Shown here: one piece after another, positions 29,708 to 37,944 of the stretch | How positions within the stretch are numbered: position 1 is the first letter of the stretch | Layout: each line of letters starts with the position of its first letter | Assembly: GCF_036429475.1 (NCBI RefSeq) | Contig: NZ_CP144125.1 | Span: 682,001-746,000 of the forward strand | DNA: 64,000 nucleotides | From: Halalkalicoccus sp. CGA53 | GTDB lineage: Archaea; Halobacteriota; Halobacteria; Halobacteriales; Halalkalicoccaceae | Direction of reading: 5' to 3' | Made by a program: the position numbers and the translations under genes | The notes under the pieces: generated by a model | What the model was told of the DNA's origin: nothing | Databases searched by the model: none | The model's input: the letters and a program-made list of their open reading frames with translations, nothing else

Positions 29708-31291
29708 ATGAAGGTTCTCGTCACCGACCCGATCGCCGAGGCGGGTCTGGACGTGTTGCGCGGAGCCGGCCACGAGGTCGAGACGGCGTACGAGATCGAC
29801 GGCGGCGAGGCGCTGGTCGAGGCGCTCGCCGACGCCGACGCGCTGATCGTCCGCTCCGGAACCGAGGTCGGCGAGGCGGTGTTCGCCGCGACCGACCTCG
29901 TGATCGTCGGTCGGGCGGGCATCGGCGTCGACAACATCGACGTCGAGGCGGCGACCGACCACGGCGTGATCGTCGCGAACGCACCGGAAGGAAACGTCCG
30001 TGCCGCGGCCGAACACACCGTGGCGATGGCCTTCGCCGCCGCCCGTTCGATCCCGCAGGCACACGTCCGGCTGCGCGCCGGCGAGTGGGCGAAAAGCGAG
30101 TTCCTCGGATCGGAGCTGAACGGGGCCACCCTCGGCGTCGTCGGCCTCGGGCGGGTCGGCCAGGAGGTCGCCAAACGCCTCCGGAGCCTCGGGATGGAGA
30201 TCGTCGCGTTCGACCCCTACATCGCCGAGGAGCGCGCCGACCAGCTCGGCGCCGAACTCCTCGACCTCGAGGAGTGTCTCCGGCGTGCGGACTTCCTCAC
30301 CGTCCACACCCCGCTCACCCCCGAGACGGAGGGGATGATCTCCACAGCCGAACTCGACCTCCTCGAGGGCGGCTACCTCGTCAACTGCGCCCGCGGCGGG
30401 GTCGTCGACGAGGCGGCGCTCGCCCGTGCAGTGGAGGACGGCACGCTCGCCGGCGCGGCGCTCGACGTCTTCGCGGAGGAACCGCTCTCGCCGGAGAGCC
30501 CACTGCTCTCGGTCGAGAACGTGATCGTCACCCCACACCTCGGCGCGAGCACCGAGGCCGCCCAGGAGAACGTGGCGACGAGCACGGCGAAACAGGTGCT
30601 GGCGGCGTTCGCCGGCGAGCCGGTCGTGAACGCGCTCAACGCCCCCTCGATCGACGAGAGCGCGTTCCCCCGGGTCGCCCCCTACGTCGACCTCGCCGAG
30701 ACCGCGGGGACGATCGCCACGCAGCTCCTGGACGGGCGGATCGAGTCCGTCGACGTCCGGTACGAGGGCGAGATCGCCGAGGAGGACCTCGACTTCGTCA
30801 CCGCGAGCGCGCTGAAGGGCGTCTTCACCCCGCTGGAGTGGCAGGTGAACGCGGTGAACGCCCCGCGCATCGCCGACGAACGCGGCGTCGACGTCACCGA
30901 GACGACGACGCGCCAGACCGAGGACTTCCGGAGCATGATCACCGTCACCGTCGGCGACGGCGACGACTCCGTCGACGTGAGCGGGACGCTGTTCGCCGGC
31001 GACGAGCCGCGGATCGTCCGGATCGACGGCTACCGCGTCGACGCGATCCCGTACGGACACATGCTGATCGCCCGAAACGTCGACCAGCCCGGCGTGATCG
31101 GCCTCATCGGGACCGTCCTCGGCGACGCGGGCATCAACATCGCGGGGATGTTCAACGCCCGCGAGGCGATCGGCGGGGAGGCACTCACCGTCTACGACCT
31201 CGACGAAGCCGTCCCCGACGACGTCCTCGGCCGCCTCGTGGACGACGAGCGGATCATCTCGGTCCGCTACATCACCCTCGACGGCCGCTGA
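29708..31291 (+). CDS. serA: D-3-phosphoglycerate dehydrogenase
   Basis: 527 residues, the long form. It oxidises 3-phosphoglycerate with NAD+ to open serine synthesis. The Rossmann motif is VVGLGRVGQ (about 144-152); catalytic residues lie in CARGGVVDE (Arg), DVFAEEP (Glu) and PHLGASTEAA (His). After about residue 320 come the intervening domain and a C-terminal ACT domain (LIARNVDQPGVIGLIGTVLGDAGINIAGM), where serine usually gives feedback inhibition. ATG at 29708 begins MKVLVTDPIAEAGL. The BrkB-like gene follows after 7 bp. Confidence 0.96.
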   Translation: MKVLVTDPIAEAGLDVLRGAGHEVETAYEIDGGEALVEALADADALIVRSGTEVGEAVFAATDLVIVGRAGIGVDNIDVEAATDHGVIVANAPEGNVRAAAEHTVAMAFAAARSIPQAHVRLRAGEWAKSEFLGSELNGATLGVVGLGRVGQEVAKRLRSLGMEIVAFDPYIAEERADQLGAELLDLEECLRRADFLTVHTPLTPETEGMISTAELDLLEGGYLVNCARGGVVDEAALARAVEDGTLAGAALDVFAEEPLSPESPLLSVENVIVTPHLGASTEAAQENVATSTAKQVLAAFAGEPVVNALNAPSIDESAFPRVAPYVDLAETAGTIATQLLDGRIESVDVRYEGEIAEEDLDFVTASALKGVFTPLEWQVNAVNAPRIADERGVDVTETTTRQTEDFRSMITVTVGDGDDSVDVSGTLFAGDEPRIVRIDGYRVDAIPYGHMLIARNVDQPGVIGLIGTVLGDAGINIAGMFNAREAIGGEALTVYDLDEAVPDDVLGRLVDDERIISVRYITLDGR

Positions 31292-31298
31292 GCGAGCC

Positions 31299-32126
31299 GT
31301 GGGCCGTCTCGCCTCGCTGGGATCGTTCGTGCTCGTCGTCGCCCGCGAGGCGACGGACCAGGAGGTGAAGTACCCGGCCGCCGCCATCGCCTACTACGGC
31401 TTCGTCTCGGTCGTGCCGCTGTTCTTGCTGGTGGTTGCCGTCGGGACCGCGGTGCTCGGCCCCGACGTCCTCGACGCGATCGACGAGTTCACTCCACAGT
31501 ACCTCACGCCCGACGCCCGCAGGCTCGTCGGCGAGGCCGTCGTCGCCGCCTCCGGCCGAACCGGAGCCGCGGCGCTCGCGATCGGCGTCCTCGCCTGGAG
31601 CGGGGCGAACGCCGCCGTCGCCTTCCTCGACGCGCTCGAACGCGTCGAGAACGCCGACGACCGCTCGCTCCTCGCACAGCTCCGCGACGCGACGGTCGTC
31701 CTCGCCTCGCTCGGCCTCGCCGCGGTCGCCACCGTCGCGACCAGCCTCGTCGTCGCGGTGCTCTCGATCGTCCCGCTCGGGCCGTTCTCGCCCGCGACCG
31801 CGCTCTTCGCCCCGCTCGTCCTCTTCGCGCTGCTCACGGTCGCGTTCCTCCCGCTCTACTACGTCCCCTCCCGCGTGGTCACCTCCCCACTCGGGGCGAT
31901 CCCCGGCGCCGGAACGGCCGCAGCGGGCTGGACGTTGCTCCAGATCGGCGTGCAGTTCTACGCCACGAACGCCGGCCAGTACGCGCTCTACGGCGTGCTC
32001 AGCGGGATCATCGTCGTCCTCACCGCGCTCTACGCCGCCGCCATCGTCCTCACCCTCGGCGCCGTCGTGAACGCGACGCTCTCGGGGGTCGGTGAGGTCG
32101 GCGAGTTCCCGCTGGAGGCGTTCTGA
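31299..32126 (+). CDS. YihY/BrkB family inner-membrane protein
   Basis: 275 residues from a GTG start at 31299, just 7 bp after serA, so probably in one transcript. Six hydrophobic helices. The N-terminal pattern VKYPAAAIAYYGFVSVVPLFLLVVA is the hallmark of the YihY/BrkB (UPF0761) family, and the C-terminal half has WTLLQIGVQFYATNAGQYALYGVLSGIIVVLTALYAAAIVLTLGAVVNA. Function in archaea is unknown; older claims of RNase BN or serum-resistance activity do not apply here. Confidence 0.88.
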   Translation: MGRLASLGSFVLVVAREATDQEVKYPAAAIAYYGFVSVVPLFLLVVAVGTAVLGPDVLDAIDEFTPQYLTPDARRLVGEAVVAASGRTGAAALAIGVLAWSGANAAVAFLDALERVENADDRSLLAQLRDATVVLASLGLAAVATVATSLVVAVLSIVPLGPFSPATALFAPLVLFALLTVAFLPLYYVPSRVVTSPLGAIPGAGTAAAGWTLLQIGVQFYATNAGQYALYGVLSGIIVVLTALYAAAIVLTLGAVVNATLSGVGEVGEFPLEAF

Positions 32127-32180
32127 TCCCGACCGATCAGAACCCAAAAAGTACACGTTCTCCCTCCCGGAAGTGAGCGG

Positions 32181-32897
32181 ATGAACCGACGAACGTTCGG
32201 CGGGCTCGTCGGCTCCGTCGCGCTGCCCTCGATCGCCGGGTGTACGGCCTCCCACCCGCTCCCGACGCCCGGCGGGGTCGTCCTCGCCCGCCGGGTCGAG
32301 GCCGGTTCCGAGACGCTCCTCGATCACGACGCGGAGCGTCTCGAGATCGACTCGCCCCTCTCGGACCTCGTCGAACGCGAACGGGCGGTACTGAGCGAGG
32401 AGGCGGAAACGACGGTTCGGACGGATCGCGGCCCGATCGAGTACAGCGTCCGGATCGAACACACGGAGCCGACCGGCCTGCCGGAAGACCCCGGTGATGT
32501 CGTCACCTACGCCGTCCCGAGGGCGGTGTTCAACCGGGTGCTCCCCGACGACGGGGTGCGGTTTCACCTCCTCCTACACGATCAGTCCGAACTCCTGAGC
32601 GTCTCGCGAATCGATCGTGTCGGCCGCATCACCGAGAAACGGGTCCTCGACCCCGACGGGGAGGCGGTGATCGCTTCGACTACCGACGGTTCGATCAGGG
32701 ACGTCGCGGCGGCCGTCGAGACGAGCGGGATCGATCCGGACGACGCGACGTTCTTCCTGCTCGGAGAGCACGGCACCGACCAGCTACGGGACTACGAACC
32801 GGTCGATCGATCGGTCTTCGAGTCGGCGTCGGCCGGCGAGGACCGCCGGCTCACGGTCGGCTCGGAGGGCGTCGTTTCGGCCGTCGGGTCGGTGTAG
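32181..32897 (+). CDS. Predicted Tat-exported lipoprotein
   Basis: 238 residues. MNRRTFGGLVGSVALPSIAGC combines a twin-arginine motif with a lipobox ending at Cys21, the usual way haloarchaea anchor lipoproteins. The mature part is acidic and mostly beta, with no motif I recognise (RTDRGPIEYSVRIEHTEPTG, VRFHLLLHDQSELLSVSRIDRVG). It lies 54 bp after the BrkB-like gene. Function unknown; a surface role is inferred from the signal. Confidence 0.75.
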   Translation: MNRRTFGGLVGSVALPSIAGCTASHPLPTPGGVVLARRVEAGSETLLDHDAERLEIDSPLSDLVERERAVLSEEAETTVRTDRGPIEYSVRIEHTEPTGLPEDPGDVVTYAVPRAVFNRVLPDDGVRFHLLLHDQSELLSVSRIDRVGRITEKRVLDPDGEAVIASTTDGSIRDVAAAVETSGIDPDDATFFLLGEHGTDQLRDYEPVDRSVFESASAGEDRRLTVGSEGVVSAVGSV

Positions 32898-33008
32898 CGG
32901 CGTTTTCACGCCCCGCCGACGCGACCTGTCGGCTCCGACCGGGGGGAACCCAGCGATACCGGAGTGATCGACGCGCGACTCCCCCGCTCGAGACCGCTGC
33001 TTCGCCAG

Positions 33009-33374
33009 CTACCCGTTTCCTCCGTCGCTATCGGAATCGGTGTCGCCGTTGTGGCTGTCGGTGTCGCCATCCGAATCCCGGATCGAGGTCCCGCCAGGAT
33101 CTGTCCGTTGACGACTTGGGCCCGTGAAACTGGACTCGCGGCCGACGTCGGCGTCGAGAACGTAGAGGACAACCGGTGGGAGGACGTACGAGACGATCGC
33201 CACCGCGGCGAAGAGCGGATCGACGAAGATCAGCAGTCCGAAGACCGCGAGTGCGGCGCCCGCCGCTGTGTGGACGGCGGTCTTCGTGTACCCTCGATAG
33301 TACTCCCACAGTCCCCGGAGCCATCGCACCGTACGGGATGCTACCACCTTCGCGGGTTTCGCCTCCACGCGCAA
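33009..33374 (-). CDS. Small membrane protein with Asp/Ser-rich tail
   Basis: 121 residues. A basic N-terminus (MRVEAKPAKVVASRTVRWLRGL) is followed by two close hydrophobic segments (about 33-50 and 53-72) and a tail made of Asp, Gly, Ser and Asn (about 85-121). The tail is low complexity, common in halophile cytoplasmic or surface extensions. I recognise no family. The gene converges on the lipoprotein gene, with a weak GGCG/CGCC hairpin around 32901-32914 between them. Confidence 0.6.
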   Translation of the reverse strand: MRVEAKPAKVVASRTVRWLRGLWEYYRGYTKTAVHTAAGAALAVFGLLIFVDPLFAAVAIVSYVLPPVVLYVLDADVGRESSFTGPSRQRTDPGGTSIRDSDGDTDSHNGDTDSDSDGGNG

Positions 33375-33428
33375 GAACCCCGTGCAGGCGTTCTGAGTCC
33401 GTCCTGATGTCTCGCCAGCCGCTCGAGC

Positions 33429-34694
33429 CTACACCGTGGTTCCGGTCAGGTGCTCGAGAACGCCCTCCGTGTCGCCCGGGACCGGTTCGGGATCGGCGCC
33501 CGCCGCCGCGGCCGCGTCGGGGTCCTTCAGCAGGTGGCCGGTCGTGAGACAGACGACGCGTTCGTCTGAACCGACGACGCCGTCATCTCGCAGTTTCCGC
33601 AGGCCAGCCACGCTCGCCGCGGAGGCGGGTTCGACGCCGACGCCCTCCTCGGCGAGCGAGCGCTGTGCGGCCGTGATCTCCTCGTCGCTCACCGCGACCG
33701 CCGTCCCGCCCGTCTCCCTGATGCCGGGCAGCGCCTTCGGTGCGTTCACCGGGTTGCCGATCCTGATCGCCGTCGCCCGCGTCTCGACCGACTCCCACCG
33801 AGTCACCTCGCTCGCACCCGCCTCGACCGCCTCCACGAGCGGGGCCGCGCCCTCCGCCTGCACGCCGGTGAGCGCCGGTACCTCCGCTCTCTCCATCGCT
33901 CCCGTCTGGACGAGTTCGCGAAACGCCTTGAACAACGCCGCGGTGTTGCCAGCGTTCCCGACCGGCAGGACGATCCTGTCGGGGTAACTGCCCTCCTCCT
34001 CGTGATACTGCTCCAGGATCTCGAACCCGATCGTCTTCTGTCCCTCTAGTCGAAAGGGGTTGAGCGAGTTGAGGAGGTACGCCTCGCCCAGATTCGCCAG
34101 CTCTTGGACGATGTCGAGACACGTGTCGAAGTTGCCGTCGACCTCGAGGATGCGCGCGCCGTGGAGGCTCGCCTGGGCGACCTTCCCCGCGGCGACCTTT
34201 CCGGCGGGGAGCAGCACCAGGGCCTCCATCCCGGCGCGTGCACCGTACGCGGCCAGCGCGGCGCTCGTGTTTCCGGTCGAGGCGCACGCGAGGCGGTCGA
34301 CGCCGAGTTCTCGGGCGACCGCGACCCCGACGGTCATCCCCCTGTCCTTGAAGCTCCCCGTCGGGTTCATCCCCTCGTGTTTGACCCTGAGGTCCGTGAC
34401 GCCGACCGATTCGCGGATCCGGGGGACGTGGTGCAGCGGAGTGTCTCCTTCCGGTAACGAGACGCCCCCGGAGAGCGGGAGCGCGTCGGCGTAGCGCCAG
34501 ACGCCGCGACCGGAGAAGGCGTCGAATCCCGGCGGGTCGGCGTACCTTACCTCCAGTAAGTGTCCGGGGTCGCTCCGGTAGCGGACCGCCTCGAACGGCG
34601 CGTACTGCTCGCCGGTCTCGATACACTCCAGCCAGACGCCCCCCTCCGCGACCGCGGGTGCCTCCTGGATCGGTGCCGAAAGCTCCATGCTCAT
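33429..34694 (-). CDS. thrC: Threonine synthase
   Basis: 421 residues, PLP fold type II. It converts O-phosphohomoserine to threonine. The Lys in NPTGSFKDRGMT (Lys116) binds PLP; CASTGNTSAALAAYGARAG holds the next motif, and PVGNAGNTAALFKAF the phosphate-binding glycine loop. The N-terminus has WLECIETGEQY, where related enzymes carry a zinc-finger-like motif (CxxC); only one Cys remains here. A second in-frame ATG two codons in is an alternative start. It lies 42 bp from the TrmB-like gene on the same strand. Confidence 0.95.
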   Translation of the reverse strand: MSMELSAPIQEAPAVAEGGVWLECIETGEQYAPFEAVRYRSDPGHLLEVRYADPPGFDAFSGRGVWRYADALPLSGGVSLPEGDTPLHHVPRIRESVGVTDLRVKHEGMNPTGSFKDRGMTVGVAVARELGVDRLACASTGNTSAALAAYGARAGMEALVLLPAGKVAAGKVAQASLHGARILEVDGNFDTCLDIVQELANLGEAYLLNSLNPFRLEGQKTIGFEILEQYHEEEGSYPDRIVLPVGNAGNTAALFKAFRELVQTGAMERAEVPALTGVQAEGAAPLVEAVEAGASEVTRWESVETRATAIRIGNPVNAPKALPGIRETGGTAVAVSDEEITAAQRSLAEEGVGVEPASAASVAGLRKLRDDGVVGSDERVVCLTTGHLLKDPDAAAAAGADPEPVPGDTEGVLEHLTGTTV

Positions 34695-34736
34695 TACCCT
34701 GCCCTGGGTCGCACAGGGGGAAAAAGGGGCCGAACC

Positions 34737-35111
34737 CTACTCGCACGCGCCGAACTCGTCGATCTTCCCGTGGACCGTCTCGGCCCACTCGCCGACCGCC
34801 TCGTGCATCCGTGCTTTCGCCTCCGGGAGCGAAACCGCGCTGTACTGGTAGACGTAGCCCCCCGAGTCGAGCAGCCGTCGCTGGCGCTCGACCAGTCCCT
34901 TCTCGACCAGCGTCGAGAGCGCTCGGTTGACCGTGCTCCGGTCGCGCTCTAAGTCCTCGGCGAGTTCGGCGACGGTGCTCCCGGGCACCCCGTGGAGTAC
35001 GAGATACGCCCGACACTCGTGGCGCTGGATCCCGAAGACACACTCCATCACCCGTGCGAACTCGGGTTCGTCGGCGAGCATCAGCTCCTCCATCCGCTCC
35101 TCTCGGCTCAC
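34737..35111 (-). CDS. Winged-helix transcriptional regulator (TrmB/MarR-like)
   Basis: 124 residues. The helix-turn-helix is STVAELAEDLERDRSTVNRALSTLVEKGLVERQRRL (about 45-80), with the wing at LLDSGGYVYQYSAVS. A C-terminal helix (AKARMHEAVGEWAETVHGKIDEF) probably dimerises. Regulators of this kind in haloarchaea are usually called TrmB-like. Its ATG overlaps the stop of the 83-residue gene upstream (ATGA), so the two are co-translated. The target is unknown; thrC directly downstream is a candidate only by position. Confidence 0.82.
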   Translation of the reverse strand: MSREERMEELMLADEPEFARVMECVFGIQRHECRAYLVLHGVPGSTVAELAEDLERDRSTVNRALSTLVEKGLVERQRRLLDSGGYVYQYSAVSLPEAKARMHEAVGEWAETVHGKIDEFGACE

Positions 35112-35359
35112 GGCTCGCCCCCCTCGCGCTTCGCGAGACGGTACCGTTCGAGGCAGGTCCGCATCCCATCCCGGCTCTCGTAACGCATGAGCTTCATCGG
35201 CGTATCACAGTAGTACGTGCTCTCTCGCTTCCGGATCGAGAGCTCCATCGTCCGTCCGAGCAGTTCGACCTCGATGATCACGCGCCGTCCGTCGTCGAGG
35301 TCGGAGAGGATCTCGGAGGAGGTGCGCTCGCCCCTGACGATCCGGACGATTTCGGACAT
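35108..35359 (-). CDS. Small conserved haloarchaeal protein upstream of the regulator
   Basis: 83 residues: MSEIVRIVRGERTSSEILSD begins an alpha-beta fold, then VIIEVELLGRTMELSIRKRESTYYCDTPMKLMRYESRDGMRTCLE. I recall proteins with the same TYYCDTPxxL...MRxC pattern in other haloarchaea, usually beside a TrmB-like gene, but know of no function. The two cysteines and the strict coupling to the regulator make it a possible ligand- or redox-sensing partner; that is inference. Confidence 0.7.
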   Translation of the reverse strand: MSEIVRIVRGERTSSEILSDLDDGRRVIIEVELLGRTMELSIRKRESTYYCDTPMKLMRYESRDGMRTCLERYRLAKREGGEP

Positions 35360-35491
35360 CTGTCCGTACCGACGGTGCGGCGTCTCATCAGCGTTGTCCC
35401 ACGGCCCTCGTAAATACGTCTATCGGTATCGTGTACCACGGGCGTCCGACCGGGACAGGGGTATCCCCCGAGCGAGTCTCCCGATACGTGT

Positions 35492-35956
35492 ATGAGTACC
35501 ACAACTCGAACCGAATCGGAGACGACGACCGACTCGACGCCGACGCTCCCGGCGTGGCAAGCGGGCGGCGCGGGAGGGCTGGCCGGCGCACTCGCCTTCG
35601 GCACTATGATGGCGATGATGACGCCAGCGATGCTCTCGGAAATGATCCCGGCGATGTACGGCCTCGAGGGCGGTCTCGTGGGCTGGATCGTCCACATGTC
35701 ACACGGCGCGGCCATCGGCGTCGCGTTCGCCGCACTCGCGTCGGCCGGACCGCTCCGCGAGTACACCGCGACGACCGGCGGCGCGGCAGTCGCCGGCCTC
35801 GTCTACGGGATCGCCGTCTGGGCGTTGCTCGCGGTGATCGTGATGCCGATCTGGCTCGGGATGCCCGAGATGGTGCCGAATCTCGACGTGGGCAGTCTCG
35901 TGGGCCACTCGCTCTACGGCGTCCTGCTCGGGATCGTCTACGGGGCGCTCACCTGA
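35492..35956 (+). CDS. Four-helix membrane protein of unknown function
   Basis: 154 residues. A Thr/Ser-rich N-terminus (MSTTTRTESETTTDSTPTLP) precedes four hydrophobic segments rich in Gly and Met (GGLAGALAFGTMMAMMTPAM; HMSHGAAIGVAFAAL; GAAVAGLVYGIAVWALLAVIVMPIWLGMP; VGHSLYGVLLGIVYGALT). The HxSHGA and GHSLYG histidines and clustered methionines are notable. Similar haloarchaeal proteins are sometimes mislabelled histidine kinases; no kinase motif is present. The stop codon abuts the argF stop as TGATCA. Confidence 0.7.
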   Translation: MSTTTRTESETTTDSTPTLPAWQAGGAGGLAGALAFGTMMAMMTPAMLSEMIPAMYGLEGGLVGWIVHMSHGAAIGVAFAALASAGPLREYTATTGGAAVAGLVYGIAVWALLAVIVMPIWLGMPEMVPNLDVGSLVGHSLYGVLLGIVYGALT

Positions 35957-36874
35957 TCAGGCCGCGTCGAGCAGCCAGACCAGGAGCGCCTTCTGCGCGT
36001 GGAGTCGGTTCTCGGCCTGTTCCCAGACGACCGAGCGCTGGCCCTCGATCACGCCGTCCGTGATCTCCTCGCCCCGGTGGGCGGGCAGACAGTGCATCAC
36101 GACGGGATCGTTCGCACGCTCGAGAAGTCCCTCGTCGATCCGGAACCCGGAGAACGCGCTCTCTCTGAGGTCGCGTTCGTCCTCCTGTCCCATGCTGATC
36201 CAGACGTCGGTGTAGAGTACGTCCGCGCCCTCCGCCGCCGCCCCGGGATCGGTCGTGATCGTCGGTGCCTCGCCGATCTCCGCGGCCCGCTCGACGATCC
36301 GGTCCTCGATCCCGTACCCCTCGGGCGTCGCGACCGTGCAGTCGATGCCACAGAGCGCACAGCCGAGGACGAACGACTGGGCGACGTTGTTCCCGTCGCC
36401 GATCCAGGCGACCGAGACGTCCGTTCCGACCGATTCCGTGATCGTCAGGAGATCCGCGAGCGTCTGACACGGGTGGGCGTCGTCGGTCAGCCCGTTCACG
36501 ACCGGCACTGTGGAGTGTCGGGCGAGTTCGACGACGTTACCGTGTTTGAACACTCGAGCCATCACGACGTCGACGTACCGCGAGAGCGCCCGCGCGGTGT
36601 CACGCAACGGCTCGCCCCGGCCGAGGTGGATGTCGCTCTCGCCGAGGAAGACGGCGTGGCCGCCGAGCTGGGTCATCCCCGTCTCGAACGAGACCCGGGT
36701 GCGCGTACTCGGCTTCTGGAAGAGCATCCCGAGCGTCCGTCGCTCCAGGTCGGGGTGGGCCTCGTCCGTCCGCTGTTTGCGTTTGTACTCGGCCGCCAGG
36801 TCGAGGACGGCCTCGAGTTCGTCCGTGCTCAGGTCGTCGACGTCGAGGAAGTGTCTCGGGTTCGTGTCGGTCAT
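35957..36874 (-). CDS. argF: Ornithine carbamoyltransferase
   Basis: 305 residues from ATG at 36874 (MTDTNPRHFLDVDDL). It joins carbamoyl phosphate and ornithine to give citrulline. FQKPSTRTRVSFE holds the carbamoyl-phosphate motif STRTR; DAHPCQTLADLLT is HPCQ; VMHCLPAHRGEEI contains the HCLP motif with the ornithine-binding Cys. It is the last gene of the leftward arginine cluster, 5 bp after lysK, and ends flush against a converging gene. Confidence 0.97.
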   Translation of the reverse strand: MTDTNPRHFLDVDDLSTDELEAVLDLAAEYKRKQRTDEAHPDLERRTLGMLFQKPSTRTRVSFETGMTQLGGHAVFLGESDIHLGRGEPLRDTARALSRYVDVVMARVFKHGNVVELARHSTVPVVNGLTDDAHPCQTLADLLTITESVGTDVSVAWIGDGNNVAQSFVLGCALCGIDCTVATPEGYGIEDRIVERAAEIGEAPTITTDPGAAAEGADVLYTDVWISMGQEDERDLRESAFSGFRIDEGLLERANDPVVMHCLPAHRGEEITDGVIEGQRSVVWEQAENRLHAQKALLVWLLDAA

Positions 36875-36879
36875 CGTTC

Positions 36880-37944
36880 TCACTGGCTCTCACCACACAG
36901 CTCGGTACAGACCCGACGGAGTACGGCTATCGAGCGGTCGTACGCCGCGAGTTCGAGGCGTTCGTCCGGCGCGTGATCGAGCGACGAGTCGCCGGGACCG
37001 TAGGTGACCATCGGGCAGTCCCAGGTCCCCGCGTAGACGTTCATGTCGCTCGTTCCGGTCTTCTTGAGCAGGCGCGGCTCGCCGCCCTCCGCACGGATCG
37101 CGACCCGAAACGCCCGTGAGAGGGACGTCCGCGGGCTCTGCATCGTGGGCGGGATCGGCTCGTTCCACTCTATTTCGCCCGCTTCGAGTTCGGCTTCGAC
37201 CGCCGTGCGGAGTTCCCCCGCCGATGACGACGGCGGGATCCTGAAGCCGGCGTCGATCGTCGCCTCGACCGCGAGGCCGTCGTCGGCGATCCCTCCCTCC
37301 ATTCTCACTGGCTTTGCCGTCACGCTCTCGAAGATCGGGCCTTCGGAATCGGTCGCGACCTCCCGCTCGATCCGACCCCACCACGCCATCGCCCGCTGGA
37401 TCGCGTTCGGTTCCGGTCTCGAGGTGTGCGCGGACTCCGTCTGCACGCTGTACCGCCCGGAGAGCATCCCCCGGTAGCCCAGCGTGATACCGTCAACGCC
37501 GCTCGGCTCGCCGTTCACCACCGCTTTCGGCGCCGCACGGTCCTCGACGAGGTGGCGCGCTCCGCGCGAGTCGGTCTCCTCGCCGACGACGCCGACGAAG
37601 CTCACGCCCGTCTCGACCGCGGCGATCGCCATCGCACAGAGCGGGCCGGTCGCATCGACGGAGCCACGGCCCCACAGTATCTCCTTCCCGTCCTCGCGCT
37701 CGATCCGAACCGGGATCTCACCCGGGACGGTGTCGACGTGCGAGGTGAGGAGCACAGAATCGTCTCCCGGCGCGCGGACGTTCCCGATGGGATCGAGCCA
37801 CGCCTCTCTCTCGTGGCTCTCGAAGAACTCCACGAGCTGTTCTGCGGCCTCGCGTTCGTCGCCGGAGACCGAGGGAATCGAGACGGTCCCGACCAGGAGA
37901 TCACGTGCGCTCTCGGTCCCGACCGTCTCCAGGTTCGCACTCAT
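36880..37944 (-). CDS. lysK: LysW-ornithine (lysine) hydrolase
   Basis: 354 residues, M20 metallopeptidase. It releases ornithine (or lysine) from the LysW carrier at the end of the carrier-bound steps. Metal-site motifs are LLTSHVDTVPG, WGRGSVDATGPLCAM and VVGEETDSRGARHLV; the dimerisation domain follows and KKTGTSDMNVYAG plus TYGPGDSSLDHAPDE complete the active site. The TGTSDMN and YGPGDS patterns separate LysK from generic ArgE/DapE. The ATG overlaps the argD stop by 4 bp. Confidence 0.93.
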   Translation of the reverse strand: MSANLETVGTESARDLLVGTVSIPSVSGDEREAAEQLVEFFESHEREAWLDPIGNVRAPGDDSVLLTSHVDTVPGEIPVRIEREDGKEILWGRGSVDATGPLCAMAIAAVETGVSFVGVVGEETDSRGARHLVEDRAAPKAVVNGEPSGVDGITLGYRGMLSGRYSVQTESAHTSRPEPNAIQRAMAWWGRIEREVATDSEGPIFESVTAKPVRMEGGIADDGLAVEATIDAGFRIPPSSSAGELRTAVEAELEAGEIEWNEPIPPTMQSPRTSLSRAFRVAIRAEGGEPRLLKKTGTSDMNVYAGTWDCPMVTYGPGDSSLDHAPDERLELAAYDRSIAVLRRVCTELCGESQ

